DNA from: Mya arenaria
Taxonomy: Eukaryota; Mollusca; Bivalvia; Myida; Myidae
DNA length: 64,000 nucleotides
Assembly: GCF_026914265.1 (NCBI RefSeq)
Contig: NC_069134.1
Coordinates: forward strand, 11,699,758 to 11,763,757
Direction: 5' to 3'
In this document: piece by piece, positions 20,718 to 32,488 of the stretch
Layout: each line of letters begins with the position of its first letter
Numbering within the stretch: position 1 is the stretch's first letter
Made by a program: the position numbers and the translations under genes
The notes under the pieces: generated by a model
Seen by the model: the letters and a program-made list of their open reading frames with translations, nothing else
Databases searched by the model: none
What the model was told of the DNA's origin: nothing

Positions 20718-23700
20718 ATGGATCCTGAATATGAAAAACGTCTACTTAGACAACAAAATGGGGGATCTCCATACTCGTCACCATATTCTTCGGTATGGAT
20801 TTATGACTTTAAGTTAGATTAAGAGCATTGCCCAGAATAATTGATTACTCTTCATTTCTCTTATATTGTAATAAATAAAAGGTCTTAAAAATGAATATCT
20901 TTAAGACAATATGTTGTTTTTTAACAGGATAACTTGAATCTATTTTTGTTATATAAAGGAAAATGTTATGACTAAACATGTCAGTAGAGAATAAATTTTG
21001 TACTATAATGATCTAGTCGTTAATAATGTTATTGTCATGTTTTGTTGTGTTTTTTTTGCAACAAAGTAGCATCAATTAAACATAAGCCAGTATTAAAACA
21101 AGATTTAGGAAATACAATTAAGAACTCTTGACATTTGTGATGTTTATGTAGATTTAATATTCTTTAAGTAATGGCTACTTGAATGAAATGGCATCTGAAA
21201 TATATAAATTATAATAATGCTTACCCTGGTACATGTTCTGATTGCAGCCACTGTCTCTCAGCCCAGGAAGTCCTATGTCATCACCGAGTAAAGAGAAATA
21301 TGGGGACAGATTCATACCAGCAAGATCTGGAGCTGCCTGGCACATCAACTTCAATCTTAATTCGGTACATTTTAAATAGCTTGTTTTGTCTGTTGTATTT
21401 CCACAAGTACAGGTAAAAAGCCTTGTAAATGGAAGATAAAGAATGCTTTACATGGTTAACAAGGCCCTCAATCTACTCATTGAGAATCACTTCTTCACCC
21501 TGAGGATAAACTTGAAAAAAAAAGTCCTGAAATCTGATGATGATGTCAAACATTTTTTACCTTTGATTCAAACAATGAGGCATATAAATAATCATGATAT
21601 GCGATTAAGCATCAGGGATTCTGAAGTATTGGATTTAGAGTTTTTTTTACTTCAGACTATTGTAGAAGTACATTTGTAACTGTAAAGATCATGTTTTTTG
21701 CTCGGACATTGATTATAAATGTCTTTGCCAACAATTTCCAACGGAGCCTTAGCCCTTTGACTCTAGTTGGGCATGAATCCCTCATACTCAAACAGACCCT
21801 TGGCTATTTCTCAGGATTGGCAATTATCAGCTGTAAGAAGCAGGGGAGCATGTTAGAAGTTATTAAAAAGGAAAGCATTTTAAATATCATGAATTTTCTC
21901 CATTCTTTGTAGGAAAGTCCAAGACAGTCTCCAGTTGCCAGTAGGAAAGCTCGAGAAGTTGCCAATGACCAAGCTAAGGACGGCTTGGCCTACAATTGCC
22001 TTCTGAAGAATGAGCTCCTGTCAGCTGGTATTGAGGATCTAAAGGTACATGCACAAACTATGGTCCTTTTCAAATTTGTATTATAATATTAGTTTATAAT
22101 TTTATTTAAGACAATTTGATCAAGGGAAGTAAAAGCATTGAGACAAAAAAGGTATTTTGCCTGTTATACAGGTTTAACTGTTTCTTACGGTAGTATATTG
22201 CTATGGAATGGAATGAAATAATTAAATGTTATCAATATAATATAATGACAACTAACTAGTCACAACATTATTTCTTACAGGATCAGCAACCAGATGAAAG
22301 AAGAATTTTAGTTCCAAAAGAGAGCAAGAACTTGTTCAGGGTATGTCATATAAACTATGTTCAATTGATTCGTATTTTGCAATTTAAGTTTTTAAAAAAT
22401 GTAAGTTATTTTAGTATATACACTTATTTTTGCTAAAATAAAATAATTGGAAAATGGTATAGATTTTATTGTATCTTAGGTAGATTTTTCACTTGATGTA
22501 AAAAAAGCTTCCTACAACCCTGAGGATTACTGCTTACAGGTTTTCTACTCTTCAATTATTTGAAATTTCGGGATGCGCATCTTCTTCTCAACTAATCTTA
22601 GCTCAAATTTCAACAAAGCTCAAATTTTGACAAATGATAATATAGATTCAATAGTTGTATCTTTATCAGATAAGATTAACAGATCTAAATCCATGGTTAT
22701 CATTACCATGGATTTAGATCTGTTGTGTGCTTGGCCTTTAATGTCCATATTTTAGCCTATATTTCAAAAGTGACCTCCATTTTTCCTGCAGTACCATGTG
22801 CCACGTAGGAGCTCCGACGCTGAATCATCTCCATACTCCCTTTCACCTGTTGGCAGCAAAAGTCAGAAACTACTGCGCTCTCCAAGGAAGGTGGGTTGTG
22901 TTTTGTAATTGCTTTGGTGTCAACATTGGCATCAACTTGCAAAAGCTTTAACCTTCGCCATAACTTAAAAATTGTTCATGAAATTCATATGAAACTTGAC
23001 TCACATGTTGTTCACTTGTTTATACTATAATATAGTATATATTTATTAAGGTCAATATTTCTGGCCTTTAATAATTATTGAGGTGTGCCCATTGTTTGAC
23101 TGTAGAACCCCCCGAGATAATATTGGCGATCAGTTCATGGCACTATTCAGCACTGAACAGTATAAATTAAACTGCTGTAATAAAGTTGTTCATATATAAG
23201 ATGACTAAGCAAGCAGTTCCAAGGGGGAATTTTGAAACTTAAGGATCTTTTGTCAGTAGCCTCTTATTCATAAATCAAGGATTTTATCTTTGAATGACTC
23301 GTTAATTGTACTTTTGTCAAGTTTGTCTGTTGTGTTTCAGGCGGTGAGAAAGATCTCCAAGATACCGTTCAAGGTCCTAGATGCCCCCGAGCTACAGGAC
23401 GATTTTTACCTGAACCTAGTGGACTGGTCCTCCCAGAATGTGCTTAGTGTCGGCCTCCATACGTGTGTTTACCTGTGGAGTGCTTGTACCAGCCAGGTTT
23501 GTTATTCCATACAGCCATGACAGTTGGCAGATAGATTGAATTTTTTCCAATGAATTTATCTTTAAATTCTTAATTTCATAACATGTTGTATTCAAGGTTT
23601 AATAACTACATGTGGGTAAAATTATGTTCATCTGCTGCACTTTGTCTAAAATATTTATTAACTTAGATGACATATTTCAGGTGACGAGACTATGTGACCT

Positions 23701-26631
23701 GTCAGGAGATGGAGATAAAGTGACCTCTGTGTCTTGGGCTGAGAGGGTATGTGTACATTTCATTGTTTGAATTTAAAAACAAGTTTGTTTTATACTACAT
23801 TGCCTTCAATGTGATACTGGCTGCTTGTTTTCAACATATTGGTAAACGTGTGAGGATGAGCGCATATAAACTTGAGTGTGTTCCTACTTGGTTCTCACTC
23901 ACTGCCAAAGCTTGGTTTATTAATATAATGATTATATAGAGTTGTGTAATGGGTACATTTCCTGTGAGGTTGTTTGTCTCTTGTGAATTGTTTATTTGGT
24001 CTTGATCATTGCTTCTTTGAACAGGCTATTTGGCTTGTCCCAGTAGGTGGAAGAATATTGGAGGGAGTTATGCCCTTAAGTCAACTGTGGTGAAACTCTG
24101 CCATTGTTTGCAATGCTCTTCTTTCATTAAATAATTTAAGTATTATGCTATTTGCCTGCAATCATATGTCAAGGGCACTTTTATAGATATGAGATAAGTA
24201 CATTATGTATGTGTGGTTTATAAAATGGAAATGATATGCTGTAATTGATTGATGAAAAATCATTGTGCATAATTATCTACTACCAGTAATCATTATGTTA
24301 ACCTCTGTTGAATATGTGGGTATTATATCAAATGTTGCTGTGAAACAGGGTAACCTGGTGGCAGTTGGCACACACAAGGGCTACGTCCAGATCTGGGATG
24401 TGGCTGCCTCCAAGAAAATTAACACACTGGAGGGACACAGTGCTAGAGTCGGTAAGAATGAGAAATGCATAATGGAAGTTTGTTTGGCACATAGTCATTA
24501 AGTTAGTTTATTCTGTTTTCTACTGTAATTTTTTTCATGTGCAAAAAAATTTAAGCAAGGTTTTAAATTAAATGCATTTTTTTATTTTTTTTATTTCTTC
24601 AAAAGTCCTTTTTTTTTACCTGATTTTGGCCTTAAAGTTTATTCACTGATGTAGAAGAACATTTTTGTTGATGTTTTGACATTTCAAAATTCAGGAGCAT
24701 TAGCTTGGAATGGGGACATGCTGTCATCAGGCAGTCGAGACAGATTGATTCTTCAGCGAGACATTCGCACCCCGTCTGTTGCTCCTGAGCGTCGTTTGAC
24801 AGGGCATAGACAGGAAGTGTGCGGCCTCAAATGGTCCCCGGACCACCAACATTTAGCCTCTGGTGGCAATGACAATAAACTGTTTGTGTGGAATATGACA
24901 AGTGTTTCCCCTGTACAGACATACACAGACCACCTGGCAGCCGTGAAGGCGATAGCCTGGTCCCCACACCAGCATGGGTTGCTGGCCAGTGGAGGGGGCA
25001 CTGCTGACCGGTGTATACGATTCTGGAATACGCTCACTGGACAGCCCCTCCAGAGCGTGGATACAGGGTCCCAAGTGTGCAATCTGGCTTGGTCCAAACA
25101 CTCAAATGAACTGGTAAGCAATCCCTTACAAAATTAGGCTCTTGAATCTGGATCAATAAATCAAAACCCCAATCATATATTGTCAGTTTACAATTGTAAA
25201 AAGCCCTGCTTTGTTAATTAAAATTTGATCAAGCCCAGCAACCATCATACTACCATGTACAAATATGCTTATTTCAATTCACAGATTATAAAATCATCTG
25301 ATCAATCATTGTAAAAGGTATTCTTTAACTTGTAAATAATGATACGTCAGTTAATCACTTGATGTGGTATGCTACCATTGCTACTTATTTACATGTGTTT
25401 GCAGGTGAGCACACATGGCTACTCCCAGAACCAAATCCTAGTGTGGAAATACCCCTCCCTTGTCCAGATTGCTAAGCTCACAGGCCACTCATTCAGAGTA
25501 TTATACCTTGTAAGTACTCATCGTTGTGCACAAGTTGTACTTGATAAAGCCTAGCTCAATGCTTTACTTTAAACTTGACAAGGCTGATACAATCTTTGTA
25601 GAGGGTTGTCACCCCTTGACAAAGATTGTATCAACCTTGTCTTGTTCAAAGAAAAGTATTGAGCTAGGCTTTATTAAGTACAGCAACCAAATCTCCATTT
25701 GAGATTATCATGCATGTGCATCGCGCATATAAGTGCCATGTTTAATTGATCTGGGTTTTTTCAAAGAAAATGGGTCAAGGTATTGTTATCGCCTTGGTAT
25801 TTTCTGCATTGTTGTCAACATTGTCCATAATAAAACAACAATCAAGCCATTGAACTGAAATTTGGTTGACGTGGTCACAGAGGCAATAGTAAATGTGCGC
25901 ATAATCATCAAGGCTAATAACTCTGGCATAATGAGGATTGAGTTTTTTTAATGCAAAAAAACAGACAATTGTTAAACAGACAATAGTCTATTGTTGTTCT
26001 CTTTGTGGCCTTCTTGTTTAACATCGAAGTGGTTTCATAAGGTTTCTAAAGACTTGTTTCCAATAAACACTAAAGTTGCAGATGACTTTTATAAACTATG
26101 AACATTATTACAGGCAATGTCACCTGATGGTGAAGCCATAGTCACTGGTGCTGGGGATGAGACTCTCCGATTCTGGAATGTATTCAGTAAAACCAGATCC
26201 AACAAGGTATGTATGCTGTCTTTGTTTTAAATACAGGATCACCTATGTTTTCTTAACAGTAAACTACTAGTCTTAAATGCAAAGAATGGAAATCATTTGG
26301 TATCACTTGATATGGTAAACTATTTTTTTTTCGGTACCATGAAATTGATGCAGACAAACCTATTAGCAATATCTAACAAATAATTCATAATTGCATCAGA
26401 AAAGTTAATTTGATTGTAATAACTGATTGTTGTAATGATAATTCAAGGAAAGTGGTTTTAAATCCAGTCATTATTGTGAATTATTTTTTACTTTTTTGCT
26501 TTACAAAACACTTGCTGATTTGAATATATTATTTGAATCAAAGAGTGAAAGAAAACTGTCAATTTAACAATATTTTCTTTGTGTTTCAGGAATCCAAGTC
26601 AGTGTTGAATCTCTTCACTCGCATCCGATAG
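20718..26631 (+). CDS. FZR1: Fizzy-related protein / CDH1, APC/C co-activator
   Basis: Twelve coding exons: 20718-20792, 21248-21364, 21913-22044, 22281-22340, 22792-22890, 23341-23496, 23681-23746, 24349-24451, 24695-25113, 25405-25509, 26114-26206, 26590-26631. All are GT-AG and in phase, giving 488 residues (human 493-496). The start [12 protein letters not shown] matches the family N-terminus. Features: Ser-Pro sites in the first 40 residues (candidate CDK sites that would restrain APC/C binding), the C-box DRFIPAR at about 45-51, [11 protein letters not shown] before the propeller, seven WD40 repeats from about residue 170, and the C-terminal Ile-Arg tail (LFTRIR). FZR1 recruits D-box and KEN-box substrates to the anaphase-promoting complex in late mitosis and G1. 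The exon at 24695 encodes about three WD repeats in one block. No defect is seen. Confidence 0.97.
22678..22724. repeat. Perfect 20-bp inverted repeat with 7-bp loop (FZR1 intron)
   Basis: The left arm at 22678-22697 is the exact reverse complement of the right arm at 22705-22724, with loop TATCATT. The core reads CTAAATCCATGGT and ACCATGGATTTAG. It lies in the intron before the exon at 22792. Confidence 0.95.
25537..25681. mobile_element. Palindromic MITE (145 bp) just after an FZR1 splice donor
   Basis: Arms of about 62 bp match almost fully: GTACTTGATAAAGCCTAGCT at the left and AGCTAGGCTTTATTAAGTAC at the right, meeting at a short loop near 25600-25615. It begins 27 bases after the donor at 25510, so the nascent transcript would form a long hairpin there. 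The superfamily is unknown and no target duplication was seen beyond a possible TA. Confidence 0.8.
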
Positions 26632-27241
26632 ACAGCCTCACCCCCGCCTTCATGATTATTCACTCCAGTTTTCATCCATGCACCACTCATTATAAACTTT
26701 GATCATGAAAAAGTTGGGATAACTTCGTAAACGGCATTGACATTAGCATTTTCACTTGGTCATGAATCATGCAGAATCATTTAGATAAATGAGAAAGAGA
26801 ATGTTCAGAATGTTCGGTTGAATTAAGTATTAGATTTTGTGAAGATGAATGCAGGAATTTTAGGGCGCAGATGTTCTTAACTGTAAATTGATTTACATTT
26901 TTTATAATGATGTGTAATTGGAATATTTGGCCAAGTGCTCCAACCGTCTTTGTTTTTCGTCGAGATTTTTATCACGTTTTTTGGATTGTGCAAGTCACAA
27001 TGGTCAGTTTTGATAACAAATTCTTTTAGCTTTATATTTTACAAGCATTTATAAATATACATCATTGCATTCTTTTGATAGGGGGCTTTTACTATTGATT
27101 TATATGGGTTTAAATCTTTATTTTGGATAAAGATAGGGAATCATAAATGAAACTGCAATGGGAAAACTGTCTCCAAAAAAGACAAATATTAAAATATATG
27201 CCTTGTGAATTAACAAAAATAGTACACCGTATGGAAGAATT

Positions 27242-27247
27242 AATAAA
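27242..27247 (+). terminator. Candidate polyadenylation signal of FZR1
   Basis: First AATAAA in the AT-rich sequence downstream of the FZR1 stop, about 610 bases past it. The 3' UTR may be longer. Confidence 0.4.
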
Positions 27248-27259
27248 CATCCAAGACTA

Positions 27260-28690
27260 GATATATATTTTTTCTTAAATTTGTATCTTTTAACTGTTCT
27301 AAAAATATTTCTCTATCAGACTTTTTAAAGAACTGTTGATTTTATTATTTTATTATGTCTTTTAAAATGCAGATTTTTTTATGAATGTTGACTATGAAAC
27401 ATACATTTGACAAACTAACTGAAAAGACTGGATACAAATATTTTTTTCTTCTGAAGTATTAGTATATAGAAAACAAACATGTTTTTGTTTACTATTATTT
27501 AATTTAATAATGTGTACATGTGGTGTGAAAATGACATGATATTGATATAATGCAGCCTTTTTTTGTGTGGAAATTTGGTGGTTCTCTCACAGCATCAAAT
27601 ATCAATACATCTTGTGGCTCTATTTATAACCAGTAAAGGGGTCGATGCTTGTAATACAACATAAACCGACTGTGCAATAATCAATGAGTTGTTCTAGTGA
27701 AGAATAACGTATGTGTGATCATTTAATTGTAGTTAGAGTACATGTTGACATTTATATTGTAATTAAAGTTTATTTATAATTGTGTTGATATTTGATAATT
27801 ATTATTCATATCATTTTTTTCATTTATCTTAATAAGTTTTGAAAAATTGACAAATAACAAAAGCTTGAGAAAAGTAAACAGTGAGTTAAAGTCTTTGTAA
27901 ATATTTTAATATATCTTAGATAATTTTAAAATTAATTGGAATATAGTCAAATAATTATATAAAGGTCTCTGAAAATGAAAAAACAATATGTAGACATTTC
28001 AATGGTATCCTATTATTCTCTCTAAACACTCACATTGTGTATTTGAGTAAAACAGTTAAAATTAAAACAAATTTTGTTTTATTTCTTATGCTCCTTTTTT
28101 GGTTTGTTTTTTAGAGATTGTTTATTGTCATGTAAGTTATTAATAAATATTAGAAAATTCATATGATTTGAGTTTTATAAACATTGCGAAAAGTATAAGT
28201 AACATTTATTTTACCTTTATGTCACAATGATTAACAAGTAACATTAGCTCCATAGTGACAAAAGCTTTTTAGTTTTATAGCAACAATTGAAATAACAAGT
28301 TTCAAAATCTGCTATACACGTGAGCTTAAGAACCATAAAATCGTTCTATTGTAATAAGTAATCAATGATGATGCACCCAGTGGGGATAGAATCCAGAACC
28401 CTCTGTTCCAATGTCTGTCTGTCTAATGTTCAGAAAATCATTTGGCACCAAGGCCAAAAATAATAAAATGGAATGGAAAGGGTTTTTATCCTTTTCAAAA
28501 ACAGGAAGGGTAGGTTGGCTTTTTTTTATGAGGCTTTATGTAGGAATGTTATTGGGTAACGGCACTAAAGTTATATTTTTTGTGTGGAGCATACATTATC
28601 TGGTTAAAGCTTTAAAAGTTTTAAACTGCATATAAAAACACACTTAATTTTATTTGTATTTTTACCAACAGACTTTAAAAACGATAGGGA
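27260..28690. other. AT-rich 3' flank of FZR1, no gene recognised
   Basis: Long A/T-rich sequence with scattered AATAAA-like words and no ORF of known type. Part may be extended FZR1 3' UTR. Confidence 0.5.
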
Positions 28691-28691
28691 A

Positions 28692-28970
28692 ATAAATATA
28701 TCTCAACACGCTTGACTATCAATCCAGGGGTCGCAGGTTTGATTCCCCGTTGCATAAAAAAAATACTTATCATCTTCCGGGTGGGACGTTAAATGGGGGT
28801 CCCGTGTGACATGGCTATACACTAGTGCCCGTTAAAGAAGCAGGGTAGCTCAACCAGGGTTACATTCTGTCTGTTCACTATGGTCAAAAGCCTGAAATGA
28901 CTAACAATCTTAATGGAGCACCGAATGGGCAAGGCCTGAGTGCGAGTATAAATAAGCTTACACACCATCA
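28692..28970 (+). mobile_element. tRNA-derived SINE, copy 1 (5' end degraded)
   Basis: A B-box-like GGTTTGATTCCCC lies near 28736, followed by a conserved core (CATCTTCCGGGTGGGACGTT, then AAATGGGGGTCC) and a tail ending AGTATAAATAAGCTTACAC. It aligns along its full length with the inverted copy at 46600-46873. The A box is no longer clear here. Such SINEs (for example RUDI-like) are known in bivalves; the family name is not verified. Confidence 0.8.
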
Positions 28971-28974
28971 TATT

Positions 28975-29977
28975 ATATCTCTTCAAGTGATAAATTCTTC
29001 TGAAGTATTTCTATTTTCGTAGAAATGAACAGTCTTTGATTGAGGAGTCGAGGAGTATCATGGTAACCACCCTGTTATTCCATTTAATTATAGGGCATGA
29101 GAATATATATATATTAAAAAATGTACCTAAAACGGACCGCTTTTCTTGTTTCTATAATACATTGAATTCTACAGGTAATAGACCAGAAGTCAAAAAATGC
29201 AGAAATAAATCTTGTTTATAGGCACAAGGCAAGCCGAGCCGTTTTGTCTAATACTGTTCTTAAGGCTCAAAGCGTCTCTCGAAGACCCTGAACAATTATA
29301 GAAAAAACGTAAATAAATGATTTTAACGCCACACAAGATCATATGTTTCATTTATTAAGGTAAAATTATAAAGTTATTTTGATGTCAATTTGTTCAAAAC
29401 CTATGTGGCTGTTATAAAATAATGAAACGTTTCTGCTCGTGTATTTTCAATTGTCATATATTTTCGTGTCAAGTTTATTTCTGAGACTTCGTATTCACAT
29501 GAGCCATTTTAGACCACCGAAACTTGAATGTATGATGCAGATCCCAACAGCTGCACCTGGCTTACTTTAAATAGTTACCTGTGGCCTCAGCTGGGTAAAA
29601 TCAGTCTTGATCCTGAAAATGAAAAAATACAACATTTTATGGGCTGCTTATCACATCATGGGACACAATACCCCTATTAATCATGATTTCTCGATAATAT
29701 TTCATCATTCTATAAAATATATAACCCAGAATTGACAAGAGAAGAAACTTTCCCAAAGACACTTCGTCATGAAAACGGTAAATTTTATAGATAATATACC
29801 AATTAATCCGAACACTTTTTGATGTTTTTTACAATTATCTTGGAGAGTTTATGTTGCAGTAAGTTAAACTTTCGTATGAAACATCTTTGGTTCATGTGAA
29901 AACAGAGCTCAAAGTACAGATTCACAATCTCGTCAATTTTATGTCGAAAATTGTTCATTTTATGGACAGTAAATCAC
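28975..29977. other. No gene recognised
   Basis: AT-rich intergenic sequence with short open frames only. Confidence 0.5.
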
Positions 29978-29987
29978 CCTTCAAATT

Positions 29988-30675
29988 TAGTCCAAATAAT
30001 TGTACGTTGACGGATTTTTTTTAAATTTTTGATATGGCAAATCCTTCACGTACAAATTGTTTAGTATCAAAAGTGGGTAGTTGTTCCGATCAGGATTCCG
30101 GGTTAAAGCATATAGCGTCTGTAAAATATCATAAAAACAAGAAATTTTACCAGACAATGTTATTTTATATTAGTTCCGTACACAAAAAAATAAATATCCA
30201 ACTTATAATTATGAGTTTGAAGGCTTTTCTTCATTTCATTCTGTCAAAACATAACGATAGGGCAATTGCAAGGCTTTAGGGCACAGTTTTAAATCGCTCG
30301 GAACATTTCGACCATTGGCCGAGTTGTTACGATTATATAACGAGGTCTATCTCGAAGCTTTGTCGGAGGAGGCCGAGTTATTACGATTGTATCGAGTTGT
30401 TCCCCTTCGCATAATTGTTGTCTGTGTCAGTCAACTTTCGTTTTCTTGGAAAGGTAAACAACTTGTTTTAATGCATTAAATGCTTGTTCAGTGCAAAATA
30501 ACATTTCACTTACATGGTAAAATATGAATATAACTCTTTATGATCAATTTCAACCATAAAATACTTCACTTAAAACAATTTCAATATTTTTAAAACACCC
30601 CCGTTTTTTGCACATTCCCGTTTAGACGTTAGGGATTGGCAGAATCCCGTATAACACGTCTATTATTTTAGACTA
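29988..30675 (+). mobile_element. Non-autonomous MULE-like DNA element, copy 2
   Basis: A 688-bp inverted copy of the element at 2117-2813. Ends are TAGTCCAAATAATTG and ATTATTTTAGACTA. A perfect 10-bp target-site duplication, CCTTCAAATT, flanks it at 29978-29987 and 30676-30685. The two copies differ by point changes and a small indel near the middle (about 30258). Confidence 0.88.
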
Positions 30676-30689
30676 CCTTCAAATTATGC

Positions 30690-32100
30690 TATGGAGGGCA
30701 CATATACCGAACACTTGAAAAGCGAAAATACATGGTCATACAATAAGTGATTTATTGTTTCTGAGTTTTTTTCAAAACATTCGCTTCAAATGTAAACCGT
30801 GATTTCTATTTATAAATATCTTGAATGTAGGTTAACATAACTGCAAAACCTAAAGATGCGCGTGCCCCCTCTGATGTCATTCCCCCATGTGCTACATTTT
30901 GATCTTTAAGCTTATAAACATTGAATGGCATTTTTTAGAAAAATACTTAACAAAACAAGATGAAACTTCACAAGTGTGACCAAGGCAAGCCTCTGTATTG
31001 ATCTAGATCCTTGAATAATCGATCACGGTAAACAAACGTGTGTTTTTGCCGGTGTTCGGGATTTGTGCCCTGTTCGGAAATGTACCGTCAACCAGTATCA
31101 CTGCGTCCTGCGCAAAGAATAATAATTTTTTACATAGACACAACAAACTTACCAGTTATTCCAAATTATAACAGGAATCTGATTAAAATATACACACGCC
31201 AAAACTTTTCCATACGCAGGTCTTTTCGACTAATTCTACTGCTGTTATGAGCGCCTGAAATGATCCTGATGGTATCATTGTTTCATCATTCTTTTTCACA
31301 AAGTCTGCACATAGATCTGAGCATGTTTGTTTGTCAGCAATTGTTTACCAACTTTGGCATTGTAAACGTCAGTTGAGGATTCAGTGGTGAACCATATTGT
31401 TGAACTGTGTAGAATCTGATAAACCACTAAAACCAGTATGGGTTCAATGTTTTCCTCTTGGCCCCAGGTACAATTCTCAAGTCTATAAAATATACTTTCA
31501 CATAATTTTCTTTCTTTGGTTTTCTCAGGACTTCTGGTATTGGAAACTTATTCCTATATGTGGCATAAAGGTTACAGTTAACAATGTTATAAGGTACAGA
31601 ATACACACAATAAGTTCAAGTTCAAGGGTATGGTTTAGCTTTCCAAAATTCCCCCCAAAAGCCTTGCTATCAACATTAATTTGGAACATTGAATAGATGA
31701 GAGATGAACTGACACATGAACATACTTTGACTCTCCTGTTAACTGTTTGATAGTTGAAATGTTAACTAAAAACTGATCAAATTTTATGATAACAACCAAA
31801 GAGTTGAATAATGCAGGACATTTTCATATAGTATAATAAGAGACTGTTAAGGATCCCAATTTTCTTTTAGATATATCCCGAAATTGAACGATATTTGTCT
31901 TAAGGGTGATCACGAAGAATTGTATGGATGGTGGTCATCGAGAATGAAAAAGGCATTGTGGAAATGACATTAACTGAATGAACTTTTTTCATGCTGATGA
32001 TAAATTGGTTCTGTTTCATTTTTTTTCTGATTTGTCTTAATGCAAGTCACTAGAACATATCAAAATGGAAATGCTAGATTTCCTAACCTCTTCCTGAAAG
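30690..32100. other. No gene recognised; probably holds the WDR70 promoter
   Basis: Between the element copy and the WDR70 5' exon. A stretch at 31020-31120 is richer in CpG (for example TGCCGGTGTTCGGG) and could be the WDR70 promoter or a first non-coding exon. No conserved protein is encoded. Confidence 0.4.
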
Positions 32101-32104
32101 TCCT

Positions 32105-32346
32105 GGCCCCAATTTCTCGAAACTTATTAAGCTTAATAGGCTTAAATTTGAATTAGACAAAGAAATACTTAAAAGTGATTTTGATTAATAAAATATGGTA
32201 AATTGTGATAACCATAACAGAAATTCCTATTTTAAGTCTAATAACTCTTATTGAAGTTGATATTACGTGAATTAAAGGCAAAGGAAAATAGTGAGATTAG
32301 CTTAATCCTGTTATAAGGGACTTATGAAGTTTCGAGAAACTGTGGC
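32105..32346. mobile_element. MITE with GGCC...TTTCTCGAAACTT inverted ends
   Basis: Left end GGCCCCAATTTCTCGAAACT and right end (reverse complement) GGCCACAGTTTCTCGAAACT are near-identical inverted repeats about 240 bp apart. The middle is AT-rich and non-coding. It lies about 90 bp upstream of the WDR70 5' exon. Confidence 0.75.
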
Positions 32347-32432
32347 CTAATGAATATCAATTAGATTTGATATATTTGAATGTAAAAATGAAGTTATGAT
32401 TTATACACTACATTTGGGTTCTTTCTTTTCAG

Positions 32433-32488
32433 TATTATCCCTATGGACATTGTGGTGATAAAGTAGCCTACATTGAACAGAAAGCAAT
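32433..32488 (+). promoter_or_regulatory. WDR70 5' UTR with an upstream ORF
   Basis: A pyrimidine-rich acceptor CTTTCTTTTCAG ends at 32432. The exon then carries an upstream ORF at 32443-32466 (MDIVVIK, stop TAG) before the main ATG at 32489. At least one upstream non-coding exon is implied. Confidence 0.6.

Noticed and set aside
21443-21912. Two plus-strand ORFs in an FZR1 intron
   Set aside because: Not similar to any known protein and placed between well-defined FZR1 exons; probably intronic noise or old repeat.
24753-25121. Minus-strand ORFs opposite FZR1 exon 9
   Set aside because: Shadows of the conserved FZR1 coding exon on the plus strand.
29579-29612. 34-base minus-strand segment with AG and GT borders, like a micro-exon
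   Set aside because: Borders fit by chance often; no neighbouring exon or coding sense was found.
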